Positions 35,008-43,517 of a stretch of DNA of 64,000 nt are shown piece by piece. The stretch's first letter is position 1. Every line of letters starts with the position of its first letter. This DNA is from DASSKA01 sp963839365 (GTDB taxonomy: Bacteria; Actinomycetota; Actinomycetes; Propionibacteriales; Nocardioidaceae), in the NCBI GenBank assembly GCA_963839365.1, contig CAWIUT010000001.1, positions 496,001 to 560,000 on the forward strand. Direction: 5' to 3'. The notes beneath the pieces are model-generated. The model was not told the DNA's origin. It did no database searches and saw only the letters and a program-made list of their open reading frames with translations. A program made the translations under genes and the position numbers.

Positions 35008-35919
35008 GTGGCAAACCACCGGGCGGAGCGCCGACCGCGCCGTCGCGCTTCCGGTGGGCAGGCTCCAGCGCCCACGGCCCACGGGTCCCACCGCGGGAAC
35101 CACCGCGATGACTCCTGTCTACCCAGCGCACCCGCCGCCAAACCTGTCGGCGCCCGCCGGGCGAGCCACTCCGGAACCCGCAAGAAGCTGGTTCCCACCC
35201 TTCCGTCGGTGCCCACCCTGGCCGGCGCGGCCGTGGTCGCCCTGGCCGCCACCGGCGCGCTCACCTTCAGCCAGAACCCGCTCACGAACGTGCACAGCGG
35301 CGCGCTGACCCAGCTGTCCGCGCACGCGAACCTCAGCCGCGGCCACCGCGCCCCCTCCGCCCGCCGCCGGCAGCAGACCAGCCGTGACGCCGCCCGCCCA
35401 CCGATCCAGGACGCCCAGGACCGCCAGCTCGTCGCCGCCGCCGACGCCCAGGCACAGGAACGCACCGCCACCCTGGACGCGCTGGCAGCCAGGGCCCAGC
35501 GGCACGCCGCCTCACTGGTCTGGCACCTTCCGGTGGCCCGCGGCTCCTACCACCTGACCGCCCGCTTCGGAGAGGTCAGCGGGCTGTGGGCACACACGCA
35601 CACCGGCCTGGACTTCGCCGGGCCGGTCGGCACGCCGATCATGGCGGTTGCCGGCGGGGTGATCACCTCGACCGGATGGGGCGGCGCCTACGGCAACCGC
35701 ACCGTCGAGACGCTGCCCGACGGCACCGAGCTGTGGTACTGCCACCAGAACGCCTTCAAGGTGCAGCCGGGCCAGCGGGTCGCGCCCGGCCAGGTGATCG
35801 GCTACATCGGCGCCACCGGCAACGTGACCGGCCCGCACCTGCACCTCGAGGTGCGGCCCACCCCGGACACGCCCGTGGACCCGTTCACCGCGCTCGTCGA
35901 CCACGGCGTGCACCCCTAG
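35008..35919 (+). CDS. Secreted or anchored M23 peptidase (LytM domain)
   Basis: 303 residues from GTG 35008, which has AAAGGA six bases upstream. A basic Arg-rich head, a hydrophobic segment near 70-90 (TLAGAAVVALAATGALTF) and an Ala/Gln/Arg-rich helical stalk precede the LytM domain. Zinc ligands appear in HTHTGLDFAGP and HLHLEVRP. It should cut peptidoglycan cross-links. Its place next to pcrA and sucCD matches the mycobacterial order. ATG 34918 is in frame but would run through the promoter region. Confidence 0.88.
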   Translation: MANHRAERRPRRRASGGQAPAPTAHGSHRGNHRDDSCLPSAPAAKPVGARRASHSGTRKKLVPTLPSVPTLAGAAVVALAATGALTFSQNPLTNVHSGALTQLSAHANLSRGHRAPSARRRQQTSRDAARPPIQDAQDRQLVAAADAQAQERTATLDALAARAQRHAASLVWHLPVARGSYHLTARFGEVSGLWAHTHTGLDFAGPVGTPIMAVAGGVITSTGWGGAYGNRTVETLPDGTELWYCHQNAFKVQPGQRVAPGQVIGYIGATGNVTGPHLHLEVRPTPDTPVDPFTALVDHGVHP

Positions 35920-35941
35920 CCGACGCGACGGCTCCCCCGGA

Positions 35942-36763
35942 TCAGGGCACGCGCATCGGCACCGGAGCGACCTTCACCGTCTCGCAGCCGTGCAGGCGGT
36001 CCAGCGGGTCCGGGCTCCCGGCGTAGACGACCACGTCCCTGCCGGGACCGCACCCGATGAGGTCGACGGCACCGTCGGCGCTGGTGACCACCGTGTCGTT
36101 GCCCGGGCCGGCGCGCACCGTGTCGGCACCCCGGCTGACCCCGATCCGATCGTTGCCCCGCCCGCCGACCAGCACGTCCGGCTGACTCGGACCGGCGCCC
36201 GGGTCGCTGGCCATCCAGTCGATGAGCTGGTCGGCGCCGGGACCGCCCACCAGCCGGTCCGCCCCGTTCCCGCCGGTCAGCTGGTCGTCGCCGGACCCGC
36301 CGTACAGGACGTCGGCACCGTCGCCGCCGTCCAGGAGGTCACGGCCCTGCCGCCCGTGCAGGGTGTCCGCACCACCTTCGCCGAACAGCAGGTCGGCGAC
36401 GGGTCCGCCGTACAGGATGTCGGTGCCTCCGTTGCCGACCAGGTCGCCGCGACCGGTTCCGCCGTGGAGCACGTCGGCCCCCCTGCCGCCCCAGACGTAG
36501 TCGAAGCCGGGCCCGGCGTACACGGTGTCCGCGCCGGCGTTGCCGAAGACGCTGTCACCGCCGCGGCCGGCCAGGACCAGGTCGTCCCCGGCGTGGGCGT
36601 TCACGACGTCGTCACCGGCCAGCGCCCGGATGGTGTCTGTTCCGGGGGTGCCGATCAGCACGTCGGGGCCGTTCGTGCCCGAGATGGTGGCGGCCAGCGC
36701 CGGCTCGGCCCCCAGCATCAGCGCCGAGGCCAGCAGCAGGGCTACAGGGACTTTCCGCATCAT
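35942..36763 (-). CDS. Secreted RTX-like calcium-binding repeat protein
   Basis: 273 residues. A signal peptide (MMRKVPVALLLASALMLG, cleavage after the ALA near 25) is followed by about 15 glycine/aspartate nonapeptides of the GGxGxDxLxG type (for example GGDGADVLYGG) that normally form a calcium-loaded beta-roll. A Cys pair (IGCGPGRD and HGCETV) lies at the end. There is no toxin or enzyme domain, so the protein is a repeat module alone. It converges with the M23 gene. Confidence 0.82.
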   Translation of the reverse strand: MMRKVPVALLLASALMLGAEPALAATISGTNGPDVLIGTPGTDTIRALAGDDVVNAHAGDDLVLAGRGGDSVFGNAGADTVYAGPGFDYVWGGRGADVLHGGTGRGDLVGNGGTDILYGGPVADLLFGEGGADTLHGRQGRDLLDGGDGADVLYGGSGDDQLTGGNGADRLVGGPGADQLIDWMASDPGAGPSQPDVLVGGRGNDRIGVSRGADTVRAGPGNDTVVTSADGAVDLIGCGPGRDVVVYAGSPDPLDRLHGCETVKVAPVPMRVP

Positions 36764-36870
36764 TCACCTCGAGTCGACGGGTAAGGCTGGTCCCAGCCTG
36801 CGTCGAAGCGGGTGCTCGTCGTAGATGCGAAGGACCTGCCTGCCAGAGCCATTTGCCCCGGTCAGCAGCC

Positions 36871-36891
36871 CTCTGACCGCAACGGTCAGAG
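36871..36891 (-). terminator. Hairpin across the pcrA stop codon
   Basis: ctctgacc and ggtcagag form a perfect 8-base stem with a 5-base loop, and the stem contains the pcrA TGA. No T-run follows, so it may act as a weak or Rho-linked terminator or only protect the 3' end. The rest of the gap to 36763 shows nothing notable. Confidence 0.4.
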
Positions 36892-39288
36892 CTTCTCGAC
36901 CGGCGCGTAGCGCAGCAGCAGCCGCTTGACTCCCTGGGAGCCGAAGTCGATCGAGGCGACGGCGTTCTGCCCGCTGCCCTCCAACGCGACGACGTTGCCC
37001 AGACCGAAGCTGTCGTGCAGCACCCGGTCGCCAGGGACCAGCGCCGGGATCTCCCGCTTCTTGCCTCGGGAGTCGGCGTCGGCCCGGATCGCCGCGGTGC
37101 CGAACCGTCGCGCGGAGTCCCGCTCGGGGGTCGGCGCGACCGGCCGGGTCCAGGAGGTCTGCGCCGCCTGGGTTCGCCGCCAGTCGACGAGGTCGATGGG
37201 CAGCTCGTCGAGGAACCGGGAGGCCGGGTTGTGGCTGGGCGCGCCCCACGCGGACCGGACCACGGCCCGCGAGACGTAGAGCCTTTCCCGCGCGCGGGTG
37301 ACCCCGACGTACGCCAGCCGGCGCTCCTCCTCCAGCTCGGTGTCGTTGCCCAGCGACCGGGCGTGCGGGAAGATCCCGTCCTCCAGGCCGGTAAGGAAGA
37401 CCACCGGGAACTCCAGCCCCTTGGCGGTGTGCAGCGTCATCAGGGTGACGACCCCGGCGTCGTACCCGGCGTCGTCCTCCGGCTGGTCAGGGATCTGGTC
37501 TGCGTCGGCGACCAGGGCGACCCGCTCCAGGAACTCGGCCAGGGTGCCGCCGAGGGCCTCCTCACCTTCCGGGGCGGCGCCGGGCTCGTCGGCGAACTCC
37601 CGGGACACCGCGACCAGCTCGGCGAGGTTCTCCACCCGGGTCTCGTCCTGCGGGTCCTCGGAGCTCTCCAGCTCGGCGAGGTAGCCGCTGCGCGCCAGCA
37701 CCTGCTCGAGGACCACGTCGGCCCGCTCCCCGGCCTCGACCATGGACTGCAGCTCCTCGACCATCTCCACGAAGCCGGTGATGCACTTCAAGGAGCGGGT
37801 GGCGATCCCGGGCGCCTCCTCGGCCCGGCGCAGCGCGTCCCAGAAGGTGGTCCGCTCCTGCTGCGCGAGCACCTGGACGCACGCCTCGGCGCGGTCCCCG
37901 ATGCCGCGCTTGGGCACGTTGAGGATCCGGCGCAGGGAGATCTCGTCGGCGGGGTTGGCCAGCATCCGCAGGTAGGCCAGCGCGTCCCGGATCTCCTTGC
38001 GCTCGTAGAACCGCACCCCGCCGACGACCCGGTAGGGCATGCCGACCCGGATGAACATCTCCTCGAACACACGGGACTGGGCGTTGGTGCGGTAGAACAC
38101 CGCCACGTCGCCGGGCCGGGCCGCCTTCTCGTCGGTGAGCCGGTCGATCTCCTCGGAGACGAACCGGGCCTCGTCGTGCTCGTCGTCGGCGACGTACCCG
38201 ACGAGCAGCTCGCCCTCGCCGGCGTCGGACCAGAGGTTCTTCGGCTTCCGGCCGGCGTTGTTGCCGATCACCGCGTTGGCGGCGGTGAGGATCCGCTGCG
38301 TGGACCGGTAGTTCTGCTCAAGCAGGACCGTCCTCGCGTCGGGGAAGTCCTCCTCGAAGTCGAGGATGTTGCGGATGTTCGCCCCGCGGAACGCGTAGAT
38401 CGACTGGTCGGCGTCGCCGACCACCATCAGCTCCGAGGGCCCGACACGCTCCACCGACCCGTCGTCGTCGGTGTCCTCGAGGTAGCCGCACAGCTGGTGC
38501 ACGAGGGCGTACTGCGCGTGGTTGGTGTCCTGGTACTCGTCGACGAGCACGTGCCGGAACCGCCGCCGGAAGGTCTCCCGGACCTCCGGGAAGGCCTGGA
38601 ACAGGTGCACCGTGGTCATGATCAGGTCGTCGAAGTCCAGCGCGTTCGCCTCGCGGAGCCGGCGCTGGTACATCGTGTACGCCTCGGCGTAGGTCTGTTC
38701 CAGGTGGGTCTTCGCGTCGGCCGCGGCCTGCTCCTCGTCGACCAGCTCGTTCTTGGCGTTCGACACCCAGTTCAGCACCGCGCGCGGTGGGTAACGCTTC
38801 GGGTCCAGGTCCAGGTCGCGGCACACCAAGGTCATCAGCCGCCGGGAGTCGGCCGCGTCGTAGATGGAGAACGACGACTTGAACCCGAACCGGGTGATCT
38901 CCTTGCGCAGGATCCGCACGCACGCGGAGTGGAAGGTGGAGACCCACATCATCCGGGCCCGCCGGCCGACCAGCTCCTCGACCCGGGCGCGCATCTCGGC
39001 CGCGGCCTTGTTGGTGAACGTGATGGCCAGGATCGACCCCGGGTGCGCCTTCCGCTCCGCGATCAGCCAGGCGATCCGCCGGGTGAGCACCCGGGTCTTC
39101 CCCGACCCGGCGCCGGCGACCACCAGCAGCGGGACGCCGGCGTGCATCACCGCGGCGCGCTGCGGGTCGTTCAGGCCTTCCAGCAGCTCCTCGGGAGTGG
39201 GAGCACGACGCCCGGCCGAGTCGTCGCGGGTCGCCTCGGCGTTGCCGGACGCGCTCGGGGCCTGGGGGATCGGGAAGGAGGCGCTCAT
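36886..39288 (-). CDS. pcrA: UvrD/PcrA-type DNA helicase
   Basis: 800-residue superfamily 1A 3'-5' helicase used in repair and replication restart. The Walker A motif GAGSGKT lies at 59-65, and FTNKAAAEMRARV, VDEYQDTN (Walker B), GDADQSIYAFRGAN, LEQNYRS and TLHTAKGLEFPVVFL cover motifs Ia to VI in order. The C-terminal tail ends with a Tudor-like stretch (GDRVLHDSFGLGNVVALEG) that contacts RNA polymerase in PcrA homologues. The start is ATG 39288. Length and order are normal. Confidence 0.96.
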   Translation of the reverse strand: MSASFPIPQAPSASGNAEATRDDSAGRRAPTPEELLEGLNDPQRAAVMHAGVPLLVVAGAGSGKTRVLTRRIAWLIAERKAHPGSILAITFTNKAAAEMRARVEELVGRRARMMWVSTFHSACVRILRKEITRFGFKSSFSIYDAADSRRLMTLVCRDLDLDPKRYPPRAVLNWVSNAKNELVDEEQAAADAKTHLEQTYAEAYTMYQRRLREANALDFDDLIMTTVHLFQAFPEVRETFRRRFRHVLVDEYQDTNHAQYALVHQLCGYLEDTDDDGSVERVGPSELMVVGDADQSIYAFRGANIRNILDFEEDFPDARTVLLEQNYRSTQRILTAANAVIGNNAGRKPKNLWSDAGEGELLVGYVADDEHDEARFVSEEIDRLTDEKAARPGDVAVFYRTNAQSRVFEEMFIRVGMPYRVVGGVRFYERKEIRDALAYLRMLANPADEISLRRILNVPKRGIGDRAEACVQVLAQQERTTFWDALRRAEEAPGIATRSLKCITGFVEMVEELQSMVEAGERADVVLEQVLARSGYLAELESSEDPQDETRVENLAELVAVSREFADEPGAAPEGEEALGGTLAEFLERVALVADADQIPDQPEDDAGYDAGVVTLMTLHTAKGLEFPVVFLTGLEDGIFPHARSLGNDTELEEERRLAYVGVTRARERLYVSRAVVRSAWGAPSHNPASRFLDELPIDLVDWRRTQAAQTSWTRPVAPTPERDSARRFGTAAIRADADSRGKKREIPALVPGDRVLHDSFGLGNVVALEGSGQNAVASIDFGSQGVKRLLLRYAPVEKL

Positions 39289-39325
39289 GTCGTGTCCAGA
39301 CTACGGGCCGGCCCCGACACGTCGG

Positions 39326-39667
39326 TCAGTGCCAGAACACCGCCACGCCGACGTTCAGCAGGGTGAGCAGCACCATCGCCAGGTACGTCGTACCCGACAG
39401 CGGACGGCGCCGGTTCATCACCGCGAGCACCGTGACCACCACCGCGACGGCCAGCTTCACGCCGTACTTCACGTGGTCGGGGTGCTTGTCCATCGCGTCG
39501 AGCAGCCCGAGGAGCACCAGCCCGGAGACCAGCTGGGTGAGCACACCGTGCAGGATCGCGTTGTTCACCACGCGCGGCTCGGACCGGATCTGCACGAACA
39601 GCCCGCCGAACAGCGCGGCGAAGCCGATCAGGTGGATGAACAAGAAGATGTGGGCGGTGACCTCCAT
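39326..39667 (-). CDS. Small multi-pass membrane protein, function unknown
   Basis: 113 residues from ATG 39667 with about four hydrophobic segments (5-25, 38-60, 68-82 and 92-112). No motif is recognised. An earlier in-frame ATG at 39718 would add a Pro/Gly-rich head with no similarity to the rest. It lies 37 bases before pcrA on the same strand. Confidence 0.65.
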   Translation of the reverse strand: MEVTAHIFLFIHLIGFAALFGGLFVQIRSEPRVVNNAILHGVLTQLVSGLVLLGLLDAMDKHPDHVKYGVKLAVAVVVTVLAVMNRRRPLSGTTYLAMVLLTLLNVGVAVFWH

Positions 39668-39760
39668 GCGCCCATCCTCACAGTCGGCCGGACCGGTGCT
39701 ACCGGCGGGCGGCGCCACAACAGGTCGCGGCGACCGACTGTCGCTCCCAGCCGCTCGCGC

Positions 39761-40399
39761 TCAGAGCAGCCGCCGCTCCGAGGCCCACCGGGTCAGCTCG
39801 TGCCGTGAGGACAGCTGCAGCTTGCGCAGCACGCTGGACACGTGCGTCTCCACGGTCTTGACCGAGATGAACAGCTCGGAGGCGACCTCCTTGTACGCGT
39901 AGCCGCGAGCGATCAGCCGCATCACCTCGCGCTCCCGCTCGGTGAGCCGGTCCAGGTCCTCGTCCACGTGCGCGACGTCGATCGAGCCGGCGAACGCGTC
40001 GAGCACGAACCCGGCCAGCCGCGGGGAGAACACCGCGTCCCCGTCGGCCACCCGGTCGATGGCGGAGACCAGCTCCGGCCCGGTGATGGTCTTGGTGACG
40101 TAGCCGCGAGCGCCGGCGCGGATGGTGCCGATGACGTCCTCCGCCGCGTCGGAGACGCTCAGCGCCAGGAACCGGGTGTCCGGGGCCCGGCCGGCCACCC
40201 GACGCATCACCTCCTGCCCGCCCCCGCCGGGAAGGTGTACGTCGAGCAGCACCACCTGCGGCTGCAGGGACCGCACCGCCTCCACCGCCTGGTCCACGTC
40301 GGCCGCCTCCCCGAGCACCTGGACCGACTCGCCGAGCTCGGCGCGCACCCCGGTGCGGAACATGGCGTGGTCGTCGACGATCACCACGGTGCGCGTCAT
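39761..40399 (-). CDS. NarL/LuxR-type response regulator
   Basis: 212 residues from ATG 40399, which has GGGAGG eight bases upstream. The receiver domain has Asp9/Asp10, phospho-acceptor Asp53 (LLDVHLPG) and Lys103. The C-terminal LuxR helix-turn-helix begins DRLTEREREVMRLIARG and ends in SVKTVETHVSSVLRKL. It pairs with the kinase directly upstream. An ATG at 40453, inside the kinase end, would add an acidic DEDDEGDEE tail from three 9-base repeats; I think that tail is not translated. Confidence 0.92.
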   Translation of the reverse strand: MTRTVVIVDDHAMFRTGVRAELGESVQVLGEAADVDQAVEAVRSLQPQVVLLDVHLPGGGGQEVMRRVAGRAPDTRFLALSVSDAAEDVIGTIRAGARGYVTKTITGPELVSAIDRVADGDAVFSPRLAGFVLDAFAGSIDVAHVDEDLDRLTEREREVMRLIARGYAYKEVASELFISVKTVETHVSSVLRKLQLSSRHELTRWASERRLL

Positions 40400-40436
40400 C
40401 GGGCACCCTCCCACTTCCTCATCGCCCTCATCGTCC

Positions 40437-41768
40437 TCATCGCGACGCGTCATCCTTCCCCCTCTCCGGCTGACCTGGCTCGAGCTTGCCTGTCTCTGGC
40501 TTCACCAGCTCCTGGCACAGCGCCACCTCGGTGCCCTGTCCCGGCGCGGTCCGCACCGTCGCCGTGCCCCCGTGACGCCGCATCCGCTCGACGATGCTGT
40601 TGCGCACCCCCAGCCGGTCCGCCGGCACGGCGCCGGTGTCGAAACCCGAGCCCCGGTCCCGCACGAACACCTCGACCTTCCGCTCCCCCGTCTCGGCGTA
40701 CACGTCGACCCGGGGAGCCCCGGAGTGCTTGGCGGCGTTCACCATCGCCTCCCGGGCGGCGAGCACGATCGGCTGCAGCTTCTGCGTCAGTGCCGCGTCG
40801 CCGACGGTGACGACCTCGACCGGCAGTCCGTGCGTGTCCTCGACCTCGGCGGCGGCCGCGCGCAACGCCGCGGCCACCGAGCTCTCGGCCTCCGGCGCCT
40901 CGTCGTACAGCCAGGCCCGTAGGTCCCGTTCCTGGGCGCGCGCCAGCCGGGCCACCGTCCTCCCGTCCTCGGCGTGCTTCTGGATCAGGGCCAACGTCTG
41001 GAGCACCGAGTCGTGCAGGTGCGCGGCCACGTCGGCGCGCTCCTCGGTGCGCACCCGGGCGGCGCGCTCCTCGGCCAGGTCGCCGACGAGCCGGAACAGC
41101 CACGGCCCGATGGTCAGCGCCAGCCCCGCGACACCGAGGGCCCCGGCGATCAGCACGTCGCCGGCCACCCCCGACCGGCCGGTGAGCACGGCGAACAGCA
41201 CCATGGCTATCGCGAGCAGCCCGAGGCCGGCGACGAGCCGGGCGTACGACGCGGCGGTACCCCGTCCCACCACTGCCCGCACCAGGTTGATCCGCCCGCT
41301 GCTGTCCACCCACCGCTCGCGCTGCGCCTCGTCGGCCTGCCGCCACAGCACGGCCAGCCCGGCCGCGAACAGCAGCACCGGCCAGAACAGCCCGGAGCCG
41401 CCGAGCAGCGTCTGCGCCAGCACCACCACGCCGACGGCGACGGCGCCGAGCGCGACCAGCGGGCCCATCTCGCCCAGCCGCCGGGAGCGGGGCGGTCGCC
41501 TCCCGGTCCGGGAGGCCGCCTCCAGGCCGGGGGCCGACGACTCGAGATGGGCCGCGGAGGGCAGCACCATCCACAGCGCGGCGTACATGACCACCCCGAG
41601 GCCGCTGACCGCGACGGCGACCAGGAAGGCGAGCCGGACCGCCCAGACGGGCACCCCCAGATGCTCGGCGAGGCCGGCGGCGACCCCGCCCAGCAGCCGC
41701 CCGTCGCTGCTGCGGGTGGCTCGACGCGGCCGGTAGGCGGCCGCGGAGCTGCCGGCAGTGGTGTTCAT
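40437..41768 (-). CDS. PspC-domain sensor histidine kinase
   Basis: 443 residues. An N-terminal PspC domain (about 15-75, with RLLGGVAAGLAEHLGV) is fused to four or five membrane segments. A HisKA_3 domain follows with His252 in LHDSVLQTL, then an HATPase with EAMVNAAKHSGA and VRDRGSGFD. It phosphorylates the NarL-type regulator downstream. The divergent gene at 41913 encodes another PspC protein, so the set resembles envelope-stress systems of the PspC/LiaFSR kind. The signal is unknown. Confidence 0.9.
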   Translation of the reverse strand: MNTTAGSSAAAYRPRRATRSSDGRLLGGVAAGLAEHLGVPVWAVRLAFLVAVAVSGLGVVMYAALWMVLPSAAHLESSAPGLEAASRTGRRPPRSRRLGEMGPLVALGAVAVGVVVLAQTLLGGSGLFWPVLLFAAGLAVLWRQADEAQRERWVDSSGRINLVRAVVGRGTAASYARLVAGLGLLAIAMVLFAVLTGRSGVAGDVLIAGALGVAGLALTIGPWLFRLVGDLAEERAARVRTEERADVAAHLHDSVLQTLALIQKHAEDGRTVARLARAQERDLRAWLYDEAPEAESSVAAALRAAAAEVEDTHGLPVEVVTVGDAALTQKLQPIVLAAREAMVNAAKHSGAPRVDVYAETGERKVEVFVRDRGSGFDTGAVPADRLGVRNSIVERMRRHGGTATVRTAPGQGTEVALCQELVKPETGKLEPGQPERGKDDASR

Positions 41769-41912
41769 GGTGCCGCAATCGTCACACACCCCGAGCGCCT
41801 CGGACCATGAGAGACGACCCTGGTCCGACCCTGGCCCCGGCCCCGGGTCCCGGGCCGGGAACCAGGGTTCTCCCCGATAGCGGCGCCGCCGCGCAGCCGT
41901 GAGGATCGAGGC

Positions 41913-43160
41913 ATGACCCAGCTTCCTCCCGACCCTGCGGCCAGCACCGGGCCTGGCAGTGGGCATGACAGTGGACCTGACAGTGGCCCTGCCCCTGGGC
42001 CGAGCGGCGGGTTCCGGCGCGACGGCGTGCACGACCTGGGCAACCTGCGCCGCAGCGTCACCGACCGCAAGCTGGCCGGCGTCGCCGGCGGCCTGGGCCG
42101 CCACTTCGACGTCGACCCGACCGTGCTGCGGGTGGCCTTCGTGGTGCTCACCCTGTTCGGCGGCGCCGGTGCCGTGCTCTACGCGGTCTGCTACCTGCTC
42201 GTGCCCGAGGAGGGCAGCGAACGGGCGCTGATCGGCACCAGCCCCGGCACCCGGGCGGCGCTGCTGGTCGGCGCCGCCGTGCTCGCAGCGGCCGTGCTGG
42301 TCTCGCACAGCTTCGGCCACTGGTGGTTCCCCTGGCCCCTCGCGGTGATCGCCGTGGTCGTCGTGCTCATCTGGGCCAACCGGGACAAGAAGATGGACCG
42401 CGCTCCCGCTCCCCCGGCGCCACCGGGTGAACCGTGGGCCGAGGAGAGCTACGTGGTGCCGCCGCCCCCTCCGCCGTACTCCGCGCCACCGACGGCCTAC
42501 CAGCCACCGCCGCGCACCCGCCGAGGCCCGCTGCTGTTCGCACCCACGCTGGCGCTGCTGGCCATCGCGCTCGGAGTCCTCGGCCTGTACGACGCACTGG
42601 GCGGGTCGGTCGTCGCGGCCGCCTACCCTGCTCTCGCGGTGGCCGTCATCGGCGGGATGCTCGTGCTGGGCGCCTGGTTCGGACGGCCCGGCGGGCTGAT
42701 CGGCCTCGGCCTGGCCGCGGCGGTCGCGCTGATGGGCACCTCGATCGCCGGTGCGCCGTTCGACTCCGGACGCCAGCTCAGCGCCGCCCCGGCCAGCGCA
42801 GCCGGGCTGCACGGCCACTACTTCCTGCCTGCCGGCCGGCTCCGGCTCGACCTGACCCACCTCGACCCCGCGGCCCTGGACGGGCGCACCATCAGCGCAC
42901 GCACCCGGGCCGGCGAGATCGTGGTGGTGCTGCCGACGAACGTGCGGGCGCACGTGGTCGCGGACGCCGCCCTCGGTGAGGTCTCCATCGACGGTCGCAG
43001 CAGCGGCGGTCAGACCCACGTCGTCCGCGACATCGGCACCGGCCCCGACAGCGTCCGCCTCGACCTCGGCACCTTCCTCGGCCGGATCGAGGTCCGGCAG
43101 GTGCCGACCGCCCCACCAAGCACCGACCGGCGGGGCGCCGGCCTCACCCAGGGAGCCTGA
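41913..43160 (+). CDS. PspC-domain membrane protein with C-terminal LiaF-like part
   Basis: 415 residues. A Gly/Ser/Asp/Pro head with 12-base repeats precedes a PspC domain (about 44-100, KLAGVAGGLGRHFDVDPTVLRV). Further membrane segments, a Pro-rich cytoplasmic loop (VVPPPPPPYS) and more segments follow. The last ~115 residues are a beta-rich adhesin-like domain as in LiaF-type proteins. It is divergent from the PspC kinase and probably modulates it. The stop is followed one base later by the start of a 71-residue membrane protein. Confidence 0.8.
   Translation: MTQLPPDPAASTGPGSGHDSGPDSGPAPGPSGGFRRDGVHDLGNLRRSVTDRKLAGVAGGLGRHFDVDPTVLRVAFVVLTLFGGAGAVLYAVCYLLVPEEGSERALIGTSPGTRAALLVGAAVLAAAVLVSHSFGHWWFPWPLAVIAVVVVLIWANRDKKMDRAPAPPAPPGEPWAEESYVVPPPPPPYSAPPTAYQPPPRTRRGPLLFAPTLALLAIALGVLGLYDALGGSVVAAAYPALAVAVIGGMLVLGAWFGRPGGLIGLGLAAAVALMGTSIAGAPFDSGRQLSAAPASAAGLHGHYFLPAGRLRLDLTHLDPAALDGRTISARTRAGEIVVVLPTNVRAHVVADAALGEVSIDGRSSGGQTHVVRDIGTGPDSVRLDLGTFLGRIEVRQVPTAPPSTDRRGAGLTQGA
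41955..41990 (+). repeat. Three 12-bp units in the PspC protein head
   Basis: ggcagtgggcat, gacagtggacct and gacagtggccct encode GSGH, DSGP and DSGP in the disordered N-terminus. Confidence 0.7.
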
Positions 43161-43161
43161 G

Positions 43162-43377
43162 ATGAAGACCCACCCGCTCAACGTCGGCTACCTGGTCATC
43201 GGCCTGGTGTTCCTCGGGCTCGCCGGATCCTGGTGGCTGCACCAGATCGGCGCGGTCGGCCTCGACGAGATCCGCTGGCTGCTGCCGCTGGTCCTGGTCG
43301 TCGCCGGAGCCGTCGGCCTCGTCGCGTTCACGTTCGGCAACCTGTTCTCGCACGACGACGGGGAGGAGGCCGGATGA
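43162..43377 (+). CDS. Small two-segment membrane protein
   Basis: 71 residues with hydrophobic spans at about 8-25 and 39-60 and an acidic tail (SHDDGEEAG). ATG 43162 follows GGAG and lies directly after the PspC gene stop, so it belongs to that operon. Similar small proteins accompany PspC genes in actinobacteria; the function is unknown. Confidence 0.75.
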   Translation: MKTHPLNVGYLVIGLVFLGLAGSWWLHQIGAVGLDEIRWLLPLVLVVAGAVGLVAFTFGNLFSHDDGEEAG

Positions 43378-43433
43378 GAGCCGGCGCACCGGCGTACGAC
43401 TCACCGGCGGACGGCCACGACAGGAGAACCCCG

Positions 43434-43475
43434 ATGCCCTCCGACCCGATCACGGGGTCACGTCGGCCCGCGTAA
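43434..43475 (+). CDS. Possible 13-residue leader peptide before the ABC exporter
   Basis: MPSDPITGSRRPA begins at an ATG with AGGAG seven bases upstream, the best ribosome site in this gap, and ends TAA just before the exporter region. It may be chance or a translated leader. No attenuator hairpin was identified. Confidence 0.3.
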   Translation: MPSDPITGSRRPA

Positions 43476-43504
43476 TTGGCTCGCGCCCGGTACCAGGACA
43501 TCCG

Positions 43505-43510
43505 TAGCGT
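43505..43510 (+). promoter_or_regulatory. Leaderless -10 box for the ABC exporter
   Basis: TAGCGT followed by seven bases and the GTG at 43518, in line with the other leaderless boxes in this window. It supports GTG 43518 over TTG 43476 as the real start. Confidence 0.45.
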
Positions 43511-43517
43511 TGGGCGG

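Noticed and set aside
36100..36700. Repetitive pattern that might suggest a CRISPR array or satellite
   Set aside because: It is the coding repeat of an RTX-like protein: 27-base periodicity, degenerate copies and an intact reading frame with signal peptide.
40400..40453. Longer response-regulator start giving an acidic DEDDEGDEE head
   Set aside because: It overlaps the kinase end and is built from three 9-base repeats, while ATG 40399 has a better ribosome site and starts at the receiver domain.
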